Origin: Alphaproteobacteria bacterium | Lineage (GTDB): Bacteria; Pseudomonadota; Alphaproteobacteria; Rhodobacterales; Rhodobacteraceae | DNA: 5,145 nucleotides | Direction of reading: 5' to 3' | Assembly (NCBI GenBank): GCA_030424705.1 | Contig: JAUHWJ010000201.1 | Location: 1-5,145 of the forward strand | Part shown: positions 1 to 5,145 of the stretch, piece after piece | Layout of the letters: each line of letters opens with the position of its first letter | How positions within the stretch are numbered: the stretch's first letter is position 1 | Position numbers and translations under genes: made by a program | The notes under the pieces: model-generated | The model's database searches: none | Seen by the model: the letters and a program-made list of their open reading frames with translations, nothing else | Told to the model about the DNA's origin: nothing

Positions 1-664
1 CGGCCTTCGCCGGGTCCGCCGCCGCCAGCGCATAATCGCCCTTCAGCGTCACCGGCGCCGCGCCTGAGCCCGGCCCGGCGACGCCCTTGTAGCTCACGCG
101 GGCGAGGCTCCCGATCTTCGCGGAAAGGTCCACATCCGCCGTCAGGCTCTCCGTCCAGCCCGGCGCCGCCTCGGCGGAGAGGGCGATCTCCATCCGTTCG
201 CCCGCCCTTGTCGCCCCCCCGGTCGCGGCCAGCGAGAGCGCCTCGCCCATCGCGATCCGCCCTTCGAGCGCGACGGCGGAAAGCCCGGCGAGCTGCGCCG
301 GCGCCTCCCCGAGCGCGAAGGCCGCGGCCTTCGCCGGGTCCGCCGCTTCGAGCGCGAAAGTCCCGTCCAGCGCCGCCGGGGCGCCGCCCGCACCCGGCCC
401 CGCGCGCCCTTTCCAGGCGATGCGCGCAAGACTCCCGATTTCCGCCGTAAGGTCGAGATCGGCCGTCAGGCTCTCCTCCCAACCCGGCGGCGCCGCGGCG
501 ACCAGCGTGAAGGCGCCCCGCTCCCCGGCCTTCGTCGCGCCGCCCTTGAGGTCGACCGAGAGCGCGGGGCCGACTTCCACCCGCCCTTCCAGCGTCACGT
601 CGGAAAGCCCCGCCGCTTCGGGCGGCGGCGCGATCCCCGCGAGGGCGAGGAGCGCGGCCGGGTC
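1..664 (-). repeat. In-frame tandem repeat in the AsmA-family gene, 324-bp unit
   Basis: Two full units lie at 664-341 and 340-17, and a third begins at 16. Each unit is 108 codons and starts at the Asp of an AADPA motif (residues 255, 363 and 471). Shared blocks include AGLS-V-LEGR, GGAT-K/R-AGER, GW-ESLTAD, IGSLAR and KG-AGPG. By hand count, units 1 and 2 match at 63 of 108 residues, with no gap. The spacing is exact at every landmark I checked (Asp and Trp codons are 324 bases apart). This suggests duplication of a beta-strand-rich segment, old enough to have diverged. Confidence 0.9.
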
Positions 665-1426
665 GGCGGCGGAAAGCTTCAGCGCGCCCGCGGCCGCGGG
701 GCCGGAAGGGTCCGCCTCCCCGTCATAGAAGAGGCTCGCGCCCGCGCCTTCAAAATCGAGCCGGAGCGCGATCCGCTCCCCCCGCATCGCCGCGCCGGGC
801 GAGGCGAGTTCGAGGTCGATCCGCGCCGCCTCCCCGCGCCAGGTCGCCTCGCCCGCCAGCGTGAGCGCGCCTTCGAGCCCGTCGGGCAGCGCGGCGCGAA
901 GGTCCGCCGCCTCGACGGAATGAATCTCCCCCGTCCGCGCGTCGGAAAAGCGGAGCGCGCCGCCCTCGATCACCGCCTCGTCGAGCGAGAAGGCGGTGAG
1001 CGCCGCCGTCTCCCCGCTCGCGCCCTCCGGCGCGCCGGGCCCGCCGAAATCCCAGTTCGCCGCCCCGTCCGCGCCGATCTCCAGCGCGATGACCGGCTCG
1101 ACGAGCCGCACCTCGCGTACGCGGATCTCGCCCGAAAGGAGCGGCATGACCTCGACCCCGATCCGCGCGCCCTTCGCCGAGACGAGCGCAGGCGCCGCGC
1201 CCCATTCGGCGTTGGCGAGGGAGAAGGCTCCCGTCTCGACGCCCAGAACCGGCCAGAAGCTCGGCCGGAGCCCGCCTTCGAGCGTCAGCGCCCGCCCCGT
1301 CGCCGCCTCCACCCGCTCGGCGACGAGCGCAGCGATCCGTTCCGTCGGCAGAAGCGCGACGAGCGCCACCGCGCCCGTCGCGACGAGCAGCAGGAGGGCG
1401 GCGACGATCTTGAGGGCGCGGCGCAT
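1..1426 (-). CDS. AsmA-family inner-membrane-anchored protein, C-terminus cut by window edge
   Basis: Read by hand on the minus strand from the ATG at 1426, the frame stays open for 475 codons to the left edge, so the 3' end is missing. Residues 5-26 form a hydrophobic N-terminal anchor after two arginines. The rest should be periplasmic. Residues 40-125 carry the usual AsmA N-terminal pattern: TGRALTLEGGL, then SFWPVLGVETGAFSLANAEW, an LLSGEIRVREVRL strand, and the GxxNWDF signature around N124-W125. LRFSDARTG follows near residue 158. From residue 255 a 108-residue unit repeats in tandem. AsmA-like proteins are known for bridging or lipid-related roles at the cell envelope and for affecting outer-membrane assembly; the exact role of this one cannot be read from sequence. 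It starts 59 bases downstream of the permease gene on the same strand and may be co-transcribed with it. The start is supported by a GAAGGAG site. Family call is firm, function is not. Confidence 0.88.
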   Translation of the reverse strand, partial: MRRALKIVAALLLLVATGAVALVALLPTERIAALVAERVEAATGRALTLEGGLRPSFWPVLGVETGAFSLANAEWGAAPALVSAKGARIGVEVMPLLSGEIRVREVRLVEPVIALEIGADGAANWDFGGPGAPEGASGETAALTAFSLDEAVIEGGALRFSDARTGEIHSVEAADLRAALPDGLEGALTLAGEATWRGEAARIDLELASPGAAMRGERIALRLDFEGAGASLFYDGEADPSGPAAAGALKLSAADPAALLALAGIAPPPEAAGLSDVTLEGRVEVGPALSVDLKGGATKAGERGAFTLVAAAPPGWEESLTADLDLTAEIGSLARIAWKGRAGPGAGGAPAALDGTFALEAADPAKAAAFALGEAPAQLAGLSAVALEGRIAMGEALSLAATGGATRAGERMEIALSAEAAPGWTESLTADVDLSAKIGSLARVSYKGVAGPGSGAAPVTLKGDYALAAADPAKA

Positions 1427-1433
1427 GGGTCGG

Positions 1434-1440
1434 CTCCTTC
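1434..1440 (-). promoter_or_regulatory. Ribosome binding site of the AsmA-family gene
   Basis: Read on the minus strand, GAAGGAG ends seven bases before the ATG at 1426. It is a near-ideal Shine-Dalgarno match and fixes the start. The 59-base gap to the permease stop (1427-1485) otherwise holds only weak inverted repeats: CGCC/GGCG next to the permease stop, followed by a short T-rich stretch, and TTCCG/CGGAA at 1442-1461. I do not call either a terminator. Confidence 0.7.
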
Positions 1441-1485
1441 GTTCCGAATCGATCTCCGGAATCATAAACGCCCTTGCGGCGAAAA

Positions 1486-3165
1486 TCAGTCGGGCGCCGC
1501 CTCGCCCGGCCGCCGCCCCCCGAGCCCGCGGACGAGGATCACGACGGGGAGGAGGCCCACGGCGACGATGGTCAGCGCCGCCGGCGCCGCCTCCGCCAGA
1601 TGCTCCCGGCTCGCATAATCGTGCACATAGGTCGCGAGCGTGGAGAAGTTGAACGGGCGGAGGATCAGCGTCGCCGGCAATTCCTTCACCGCATCGACGA
1701 AGATCAGGATCGCCGCCGTCGCCATCGAGCCCGAGATGATCGGCAGGTGCACCCGCCGCAGCGCCCCGCCCGGCCCCGAGCCGAGCGTGCGCGCCGCCAT
1801 GTCCATCGAGGGCGTGACGCGCCCCAGCGCGCCGTCGAGCGCGCCATAGGCGATGGCGTTGAACCGCACGACATAGGCGAAGATCACCGCCGCCGCCGAG
1901 CCGGTCAGCAGCAACCCCGTCCCGAAGCCGAAGAGATCGAGCATCGTGTAATGGATCGTCCGGTCCAGCGCCGCGAGCGGGATGAGGACGCCGACCGCCA
2001 GAACCGCCCCCGGCGCCGCATAGCCGATCATCGTCGCCCGCGCGATGAGAAGCGGCGCCCGCCCCTCCGCCCGCCGCGCGCCGAAGGCGAGGAAAAGCCC
2101 CGCCGCCACCGCAATGAAAGCCGCCGCCGCGCCGAGCCAGATCGTGCGAACCGCCGCCTCGTGGAAGGCCGGGGCGAACCAGCCCTCGGGCCGATCCAGC
2201 GCCCGCGCGCCGATCACCAGCATCGGCAGAACGAAGCCGAGGAGGAGCGGCCCCGCGCAGGCGAGGCAGGCCGCCCGCCCGCGCCAGCCCGTGAGCCGCG
2301 CCCGCTCGATGGGCCGATACCGGCGAGAAAGGGAATGGAACCGCCGCCCCCGCCGCCCCGCGCTTTCGAGCCCGATCAGCAGCAGCACGAAGACGAGGAT
2401 GACGCAGGAAATCTGCGCCGCCCCGCCCGCATTCGACCCTTCGAGCCAGACGGAGAAGACCCCGGCCGTCAGCGTCCTGACCGCGAAATAATCCACCGCG
2501 CCGAAATCGTTCAGCGTCTCCATCATCACGACCGCCACGCCCGCCGCCACCGCCGGCCGCGCGAGCGGCAGCGCGACGCGGAAGAACGTCTCCCACGGCC
2601 CGCAACCGAGCGAGCGCGCGACCTCGAGCGCGCAGACGGATTGCTCGCGGAACGCGGCGCGGGCGAGGAGATAGACGTAAGGATAAAGCGAAAGCGTCAG
2701 CACGAACCCGGCGGACCAGATCGTGCGGATCTCCGGAAACCAGTAATCCCGGCTGTCCCGCCAGCCGAAAAGCTCACGCAGGCCCACCTGCACCGGCCCC
2801 GAATATTCGAGGAAATCGGTGAGCGCATAGGCCCCGATATAGGCCGGCACGGCGAGGGGCGCGAGCATCGCCCAGTCGAAGAACCGCCTTCCGGGGAAGT
2901 CGGTCATCACCGTCAGCCAGGCCGCCCCCGTCCCGATCATGGCGGCGCCGAGGCCCGTCATCGCCATCAGGATGACCGAATCCCAGACATAGCCGGGGAG
3001 CACCGTGGCCAGCAGATGCGGCCAGATGTTCTCCCGCGGGAAGAACGCCATCCACCCCACGGCGAGGATCGGCGTCAGGATCGCCGCGGCGATCAGCAGC
3101 GCGCCGAGCGTCCAGAGATCGGGAAGCCGGCTTCGCGCGGCGCGGGCGGCGTCGATGAAGGCCAT
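1486..3165 (-). CDS. Iron(III)-type ABC transporter permease, two fused permease domains (FbpB/SfuB-like)
   Basis: This is a 559-residue inner-membrane protein with about twelve hydrophobic segments in two homologous halves, the usual layout of FbpB/SfuB permeases. Each half carries an EAA loop, the contact site for the ATPase: EVARSLGCGPWETFFRVALP at 181-200 and DMAARTLGSGPGGALRRVHLP around 455-475. Two stretches typical of this family as I recall it are ETLNDFGAVDYFAVRTLTAG (216-235) and DAVKELPATLILRPFNFSTL (491-510). The expected role is moving ferric iron delivered by a periplasmic binding protein, driven by a cytoplasmic ATPase. Neither partner gene lies in this window, so the substrate is a family inference. 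An in-frame ATG at 3192 would add nine residues (MVDRNAQEP). I prefer 3165 because AGGAA precedes it and the added codons (GTT, AGG, GCT) are unusual here; 3192 has no properly spaced site. The AsmA-family gene follows 59 bases downstream. Confidence 0.93.
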   Translation of the reverse strand: MAFIDAARAARSRLPDLWTLGALLIAAAILTPILAVGWMAFFPRENIWPHLLATVLPGYVWDSVILMAMTGLGAAMIGTGAAWLTVMTDFPGRRFFDWAMLAPLAVPAYIGAYALTDFLEYSGPVQVGLRELFGWRDSRDYWFPEIRTIWSAGFVLTLSLYPYVYLLARAAFREQSVCALEVARSLGCGPWETFFRVALPLARPAVAAGVAVVMMETLNDFGAVDYFAVRTLTAGVFSVWLEGSNAGGAAQISCVILVFVLLLIGLESAGRRGRRFHSLSRRYRPIERARLTGWRGRAACLACAGPLLLGFVLPMLVIGARALDRPEGWFAPAFHEAAVRTIWLGAAAAFIAVAAGLFLAFGARRAEGRAPLLIARATMIGYAAPGAVLAVGVLIPLAALDRTIHYTMLDLFGFGTGLLLTGSAAAVIFAYVVRFNAIAYGALDGALGRVTPSMDMAARTLGSGPGGALRRVHLPIISGSMATAAILIFVDAVKELPATLILRPFNFSTLATYVHDYASREHLAEAAPAALTIVAVGLLPVVILVRGLGGRRPGEAAPD

Positions 3166-3168
3166 CGG

Positions 3169-3173
3169 TTCCT
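3169..3173 (-). promoter_or_regulatory. Probable ribosome binding site of the permease gene
   Basis: AGGAA on the minus strand lies three bases before the ATG at 3165, which is close but usable. A second CAGGAAC copy lies ten bases further upstream, making a short direct repeat. This site favours the 3165 start over the ATG at 3192, whose upstream GCGGGG run touches the start codon. Confidence 0.45.
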
Positions 3174-3217
3174 GAGCGTTCCTGTCAACCATCCCCGCGT
3201 AACGAAGCCCCGCGCCC

Positions 3218-3244
3218 TTGTCCAGCCGCCCCGCCGCCTATAGG
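3218..3244 (+). promoter_or_regulatory. Candidate glyQ promoter in the divergent intergenic region
   Basis: TTGTCC (3218-3223) and TATAGG (3239-3244) resemble alphaproteobacterial -35 and -10 elements. The spacer is only 15 bases, shorter than the usual 16-18, so this is a weak call. A start about 7 bases after the -10 would leave a leader of roughly 20 bases, ending in the glyQ ribosome site. The -10 sits in the palindrome CCTATAGG (3237-3244), which reads the same on the minus strand and could in principle also serve the permease gene. I see no convincing -35 for that direction and no operator-like repeat. Confidence 0.35.
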
Positions 3245-3256
3245 AGAAGCGCGATC

Positions 3257-3263
3257 AGAGGAG
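3257..3263 (+). promoter_or_regulatory. Ribosome binding site of glyQ
   Basis: AGAGGAG lies seven bases before the ATG at 3271, a strong and well-spaced Shine-Dalgarno match. It fixes the glyQ start at [10 protein letters not shown], as expected for the family. Confidence 0.75.
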
Positions 3264-3270
3264 CGGCCCG

Positions 3271-4188
3271 ATGCAGCAGCAGCCGACAAGCTTTCAGGAG
3301 ATCGTCCTGCGGCTCCAGACCTATTGGGCCGGCAAGGGCTGCGCCGTGCTGCAACCCTATGACATGGAGGTCGGCGCCGGCACCTTCCATCCGGCGACGA
3401 CGCTCCGGAGCCTCGGCCCGAAGGCCTGGGCCGCCGCCTATGTCCAGCCTTCGCGCCGGCCGACGGACGGGCGGTATGGAGACAACCCCAACCGCCTCCA
3501 GCATTATTACCAGTTCCAGGTCATCATCAAGCCGAGCCCGCCGGACCTTCAGGCGCTCTATCTCGGCAGCCTCGAAGCCATCGGCATCGACCTTTCGCTC
3601 CACGATGTCCGCTTCGTGGAGGATGACTGGGAAAGCCCGACCCTCGGCGCAGCCGGGCTCGGCTGGGAGGTCTGGTGCGACGGGATGGAGGTGAGCCAGT
3701 TCACCTATTTCCAGCAGGTGGCGGGGCATGAATGCCGCCCCGTCTCGGGCGAACTGACCTACGGGCTCGAACGCCTCGCCATGTATGTGCTCGGCGTCGA
3801 GCACGTCATGGACATGCCCTTCAACGCCCCTTCCGCGCCCATTCCGCTCACCTACGGAGACGTCTTCCGCCAGACGGAACGGGAATACAGCCGCTGGAAT
3901 TTCGACCAGGCGGATACGGAAACCCTCCTCCGCCATTTCGAGGATGCGGAGGCCGAATGCCGCCGCACGATCGAAGCCCCGGCGACGGACCCGAAGACGG
4001 GGCGGGAGATCGCGATGGCCCATCCCGCCTATGACCAGTGCATCAAGGCGAGCCACATCTTCAACCTGCTGGACGCCCGCGGCGTCATCTCCCCCACCGA
4101 GCGGCAGGCCTACATCGCCCGCGTCCGCGCGCTGGCGAAGCTCTGCGCCGACGCCTTCCTGACGACGGAAGCCGGGCGGGCGGCGTGA
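3271..4188 (+). CDS. glyQ: Glycine--tRNA ligase alpha subunit
   Basis: This is the catalytic alpha subunit of the bacterial alpha2beta2 glycyl-tRNA synthetase, which activates glycine with ATP and charges tRNA-Gly in the cytoplasm. At 305 residues it has the family's normal length. Visible family blocks are [20 protein letters not shown] (31-50), [20 protein letters not shown] (57-76, class II motif 2 region), [13 protein letters not shown] (78-90), [12 protein letters not shown] (115-126), [13 protein letters not shown] (138-150) and [12 protein letters not shown] (161-172), with GLER as motif 3. A helical C-terminal part follows, including [13 protein letters not shown]. The block usually written GAWGLGWEVW, as I recall it from E. 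coli, reads [10 protein letters not shown] here, so Trp is replaced by Ala at residue 128; Ala151 also replaces a Gly of the E. coli QQVGG. The frame is intact, so I expect a functional gene. glyS follows after a repeat-rich spacer and one small gene, consistent with one operon. Confidence 0.98.
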   Translation: MQQQPTSFQEIVLRLQTYWAGKGCAVLQPYDMEVGAGTFHPATTLRSLGPKAWAAAYVQPSRRPTDGRYGDNPNRLQHYYQFQVIIKPSPPDLQALYLGSLEAIGIDLSLHDVRFVEDDWESPTLGAAGLGWEVWCDGMEVSQFTYFQQVAGHECRPVSGELTYGLERLAMYVLGVEHVMDMPFNAPSAPIPLTYGDVFRQTEREYSRWNFDQADTETLLRHFEDAEAECRRTIEAPATDPKTGREIAMAHPAYDQCIKASHIFNLLDARGVISPTERQAYIARVRALAKLCADAFLTTEAGRAA

Positions 4189-4221
4189 TGATGGAAAGCG
4201 CACGCTCTCCGCTCCCCTCTT

Positions 4222-4244
4222 GGCCCGTGCGACCAGCACGGGCC
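4222..4244. repeat. Perfect inverted repeat just downstream of glyQ
   Basis: GGCCCGTGC (4222-4230) and GCACGGGCC (4236-4244) are exact complements around a five-base loop, GACCA. The RNA would form a nine-pair G+C-rich hairpin starting 33 bases after the glyQ stop. No T-run follows, so it is not a standard intrinsic terminator. It could protect the glyQ mRNA end, slow read-through, or simply be part of the palindromic cluster it abuts. Confidence 0.85.
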
Positions 4245-4272
4245 GCGCCCTCCCTCCCCCCAGGGAGGGCGC
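4245..4272. repeat. Perfect 11-bp inverted repeat with C6 loop
   Basis: GCGCCCTCCCT (4245-4255) and AGGGAGGGCGC (4262-4272) are exact complements around six C's. The repeat begins at the base after the previous hairpin ends. No T-run follows. A near copy of the arms lies at 4345-4366. Confidence 0.9.
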
Positions 4273-4288
4273 ATCGCGACGTCGCGAT
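4273..4288. repeat. Perfect 16-bp palindrome without a loop
   Basis: ATCGCGACGTCGCGAT is self-complementary over its full length and begins at the base after the preceding inverted repeat. A perfect loopless palindrome suits a dimeric DNA-binding protein or a recombination or methylation target better than an RNA hairpin. I recognise no specific regulator site. It may instead be part of the surrounding repeat element. Confidence 0.85.
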
Positions 4289-4385
4289 CAGCGCAACCGT
4301 GCATGTTCGTGGCGCGATAAACCGCTTCGTCCATTCGTCCCAAAGCGCCCTCCCAAGGGAGTGCGCGGCCCTCACCGCTTATCCC

Positions 4386-4391
4386 GAAGGG
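4386..4391 (+). promoter_or_regulatory. Ribosome binding site of the small anchored protein gene
   Basis: GAAGGG lies seven bases before the ATG at 4399, a good spacing. It begins 19 bases after the right palindrome of the repeat cluster ends, so the hairpins could influence ribosome access to this gene. Confidence 0.6.
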
Positions 4392-4398
4392 CGCTGAC

Positions 4399-4878
4399 AT
4401 GAACGGCCGTTACCTCGCCGGCGGGCTCGTCGCCTTCGCGCTCCTCTTCGGCGCCGTGCTCTGGTGGTTCCAGACGCGCGGCCATTACGTCGTCGTGGAA
4501 GGCGTCCAGTCCGTCCTCGTGGCGGGGGAGACCATCCCCGTCGCCCATTACGAGGGGATCGACGCCTCCTCCTCCCCGCTGAAGCTCCGCGGCTGCTTCC
4601 GCGCCGAGGGGCTGGACGGGCCGGAGGCCGCCGAGGCCGATCCGCTCGTCGCGCCCGGCTGGTTCGAATGCTTCGACGCGGAGCGCATCGCGCAGGATCT
4701 CGGCGCCGGCCGCGCCCGTGCGATCCTCGCGGAATTCAACGAGCCCTACGGGTTCGACCGGATCGTCGCCTCCTATTCGGACGGGCGCGCCTATCAGTGG
4801 CGGCAGATCAACCGATGCGGCAAGGCCGCCTTCGACGGGGACCCGCTCCCCGCAGGCTGCCCCCCGAGGGACGAATGA
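4399..4878 (+). CDS. Small single-pass membrane protein between glyQ and glyS (DUF6446-like)
   Basis: This 159-residue protein has a hydrophobic segment at residues 6-24 after one arginine and a soluble remainder that should face the periplasm. I recall proteins of this size and pattern between glyQ and glyS in Rhodobacterales as DUF6446, sometimes loosely labelled histidine kinase; no kinase motif is present. Conserved-looking stretches are [12 protein letters not shown] (56-67), [13 protein letters not shown] (83-95), [11 protein letters not shown] (114-124) and [10 protein letters not shown] (132-141). Four cysteines (66, 91, 140, 154) all lie in the presumed periplasmic part and could form two disulfides. 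The biochemical function is unknown. The gene starts 210 bases after the glyQ stop and ends one base before the glyS start, so it is probably translated from the same message as glyS. Gene reality is very likely; the family name is from memory. Confidence 0.88.
   Translation: MNGRYLAGGLVAFALLFGAVLWWFQTRGHYVVVEGVQSVLVAGETIPVAHYEGIDASSSPLKLRGCFRAEGLDGPEAAEADPLVAPGWFECFDAERIAQDLGAGRARAILAEFNEPYGFDRIVASYSDGRAYQWRQINRCGKAAFDGDPLPAGCPPRDE
4866..4871 (+). promoter_or_regulatory. Ribosome binding site of glyS
   Basis: GAGGGA lies inside the last codons of the upstream gene, eight bases before the glyS ATG at 4880. With the stop and start only one base apart (TGACATG), translational coupling is likely. 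Confidence 0.6.
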
Positions 4879-4879
4879 C

Positions 4880-5145
4880 ATGGCCGACCTCCTGCTCGAA
4901 CTCTTTTCCGAGGAAATCCCGGCCCGGATGCAGGCCCGCGCGGCGGAGGACCTGAAGCGCCTCTTCACCGAGGCGATGGTCGCGCGCGGCCTCACCTATT
5001 CCGCCGCCGCCGCCTTCGCGACCCCGCGCCGCCTCGCCCTCTCCGTCACCGGCCTGCCGAAGGCGACGATGCCGGTGCGGGAGGAACGGAAAGGGCCGCG
5101 GACGGACGCGCCCGAGGCCGCGCTCGAAGGCTTCCTCCGCTCCAC
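4880..5145 (+). CDS. glyS: Glycine--tRNA ligase beta subunit, N-terminal part only
   Basis: The frame is open from the ATG at 4880 to the right edge: 88 codons plus two bases of a gene normally near 700 codons. The N-terminus reads [18 protein letters not shown], then [13 protein letters not shown] (about residues 48-60), then [20 protein letters not shown] (69-88). These are the standard opening blocks of bacterial GlyS. The beta subunit joins GlyQ in the alpha2beta2 enzyme and is chiefly responsible for tRNA binding. It begins one base after the preceding stop codon, with its own GAGGGA site. The truncation is due to the window edge, not to a mutation. Confidence 0.97.
   Translation, partial: MADLLLELFSEEIPARMQARAAEDLKRLFTEAMVARGLTYSAAAAFATPRRLALSVTGLPKATMPVREERKGPRTDAPEAALEGFLRS

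Larger units (their letters stand above)
4245..4366. repeat. Candidate paired palindromic element (REP/BIME-like or MITE-like)
   Basis: Two related palindromes bound a 122-base stretch between glyQ and the next gene. The left one is 4245-4272. The right one is GCGCCCTCCC, AA, GGGAGTGCGC (4345-4366), with one mismatch between its arms and the same ten-base left arm. The inner arms, GGGAGGGCGC at 4263-4272 and GCGCCCTCCC at 4345-4354, are also perfect inverted repeats. The bases between (4289-4344) are about 57% G+C by count, lower than the surrounding genes, and contain TTCGTCC twice (4326-4332, 4334-4340). I see no open frame with coding character. The element class is inferred from layout only; no second genomic copy can be seen here. 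Confidence 0.5.

Noticed and set aside
1442..1461. TTCCG/CGGAA inverted repeat between the permease and AsmA genes
   Set aside because: A five-pair stem with a ten-base loop is too weak to call a terminator or operator.
920..1652. Two overlapping plus-strand frames opposite the AsmA-family gene
   Set aside because: Both are low-complexity Arg/Ala/Pro/Ser sequence in antisense to a well-supported gene, and they run on across the intergenic gap into the permease gene.
3183..3188. Perfect minus-strand TTGACA as a -35 element for the permease
   Set aside because: At 17 bases downstream the would-be -10 is ATGGCC, which is the preferred start codon region and nothing like a -10. The match is probably chance.
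1474..3243. Long plus-strand open frame opposite the permease gene (589 codons)
   Set aside because: It is extremely rich in Arg, Glu, Asp, His and Pro with no family motif. This is the expected shadow of a high-G+C membrane-protein gene, whose hydrophobic codons read as charged ones in antisense. The minus-strand frame has clear permease motifs.
3238..4239. Minus-strand open frame opposite glyQ (333 codons)
   Set aside because: It mirrors glyQ codon structure and has no recognisable domain. glyQ on the plus strand is unmistakable over the same bases.
4222..4272. Intrinsic terminator after glyQ
   Set aside because: The hairpins are strong, but neither is followed by a T-run, and the downstream genes appear to belong to the same operon.
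4220..4402. Short plus-strand frame through the palindrome cluster
   Set aside because: Its codons are made of the inverted repeats themselves, the product is Arg/Pro-rich without character, and no ribosome site precedes it.
4372..4995. Minus-strand frame of 207 codons opposite the small protein gene and glyS start
   Set aside because: Antisense shadow. The plus-strand genes have ribosome sites, tight one-base spacing and family motifs.

Overview
The window is very G+C-rich DNA (about 70% by eye) with strong G/C bias at third codon positions. It looks like an alphaproteobacterium, most likely in or near the Rhodobacterales. The reasons are a two-subunit glycyl-tRNA synthetase (glyQ, then glyS), a small membrane-anchored protein of the type I recall as DUF6446 lying between the two subunit genes, and an SfuB/FbpB-type fused iron-transporter permease. 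This placement is inference from gene content and composition. No RNA gene, CRISPR array, transposase or phage gene is visible.

Left half, minus strand (1-3165): an iron(III)-type ABC transporter permease with two fused permease domains is followed, 59 bases downstream on the same strand, by an AsmA-family envelope protein. The AsmA gene runs off the left edge. Within the visible part, its product contains a 108-residue unit repeated in tandem with an exact 324-base period, and a third copy begins at the edge. The substrate-binding protein and ATPase that the permease would need are not in the window.

Middle (3166-3270): a compact divergent intergenic region separates the permease gene from glyQ. 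It holds a weak candidate promoter and a good glyQ ribosome binding site.

Right half, plus strand (3271-5145): glyQ is complete. Next come 210 non-coding bases packed with inverted repeats, then the small anchored protein gene, then one base later the start of glyS, which is cut by the right edge. The three genes read as an operon making both subunits of the alpha2beta2 glycyl-tRNA synthetase, plus an envelope protein of unknown job.

The least ordinary sequence is the glyQ downstream spacer. Three perfect inverted repeats abut with no base between them (4222-4288), and a near copy of the middle one follows about 70 bases later (4345-4366). The layout resembles a paired palindromic (REP/BIME-like or MITE-like) element lying inside an essential-gene operon. 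The rest is housekeeping or common envelope and transport genes; I see no novel multi-gene system.
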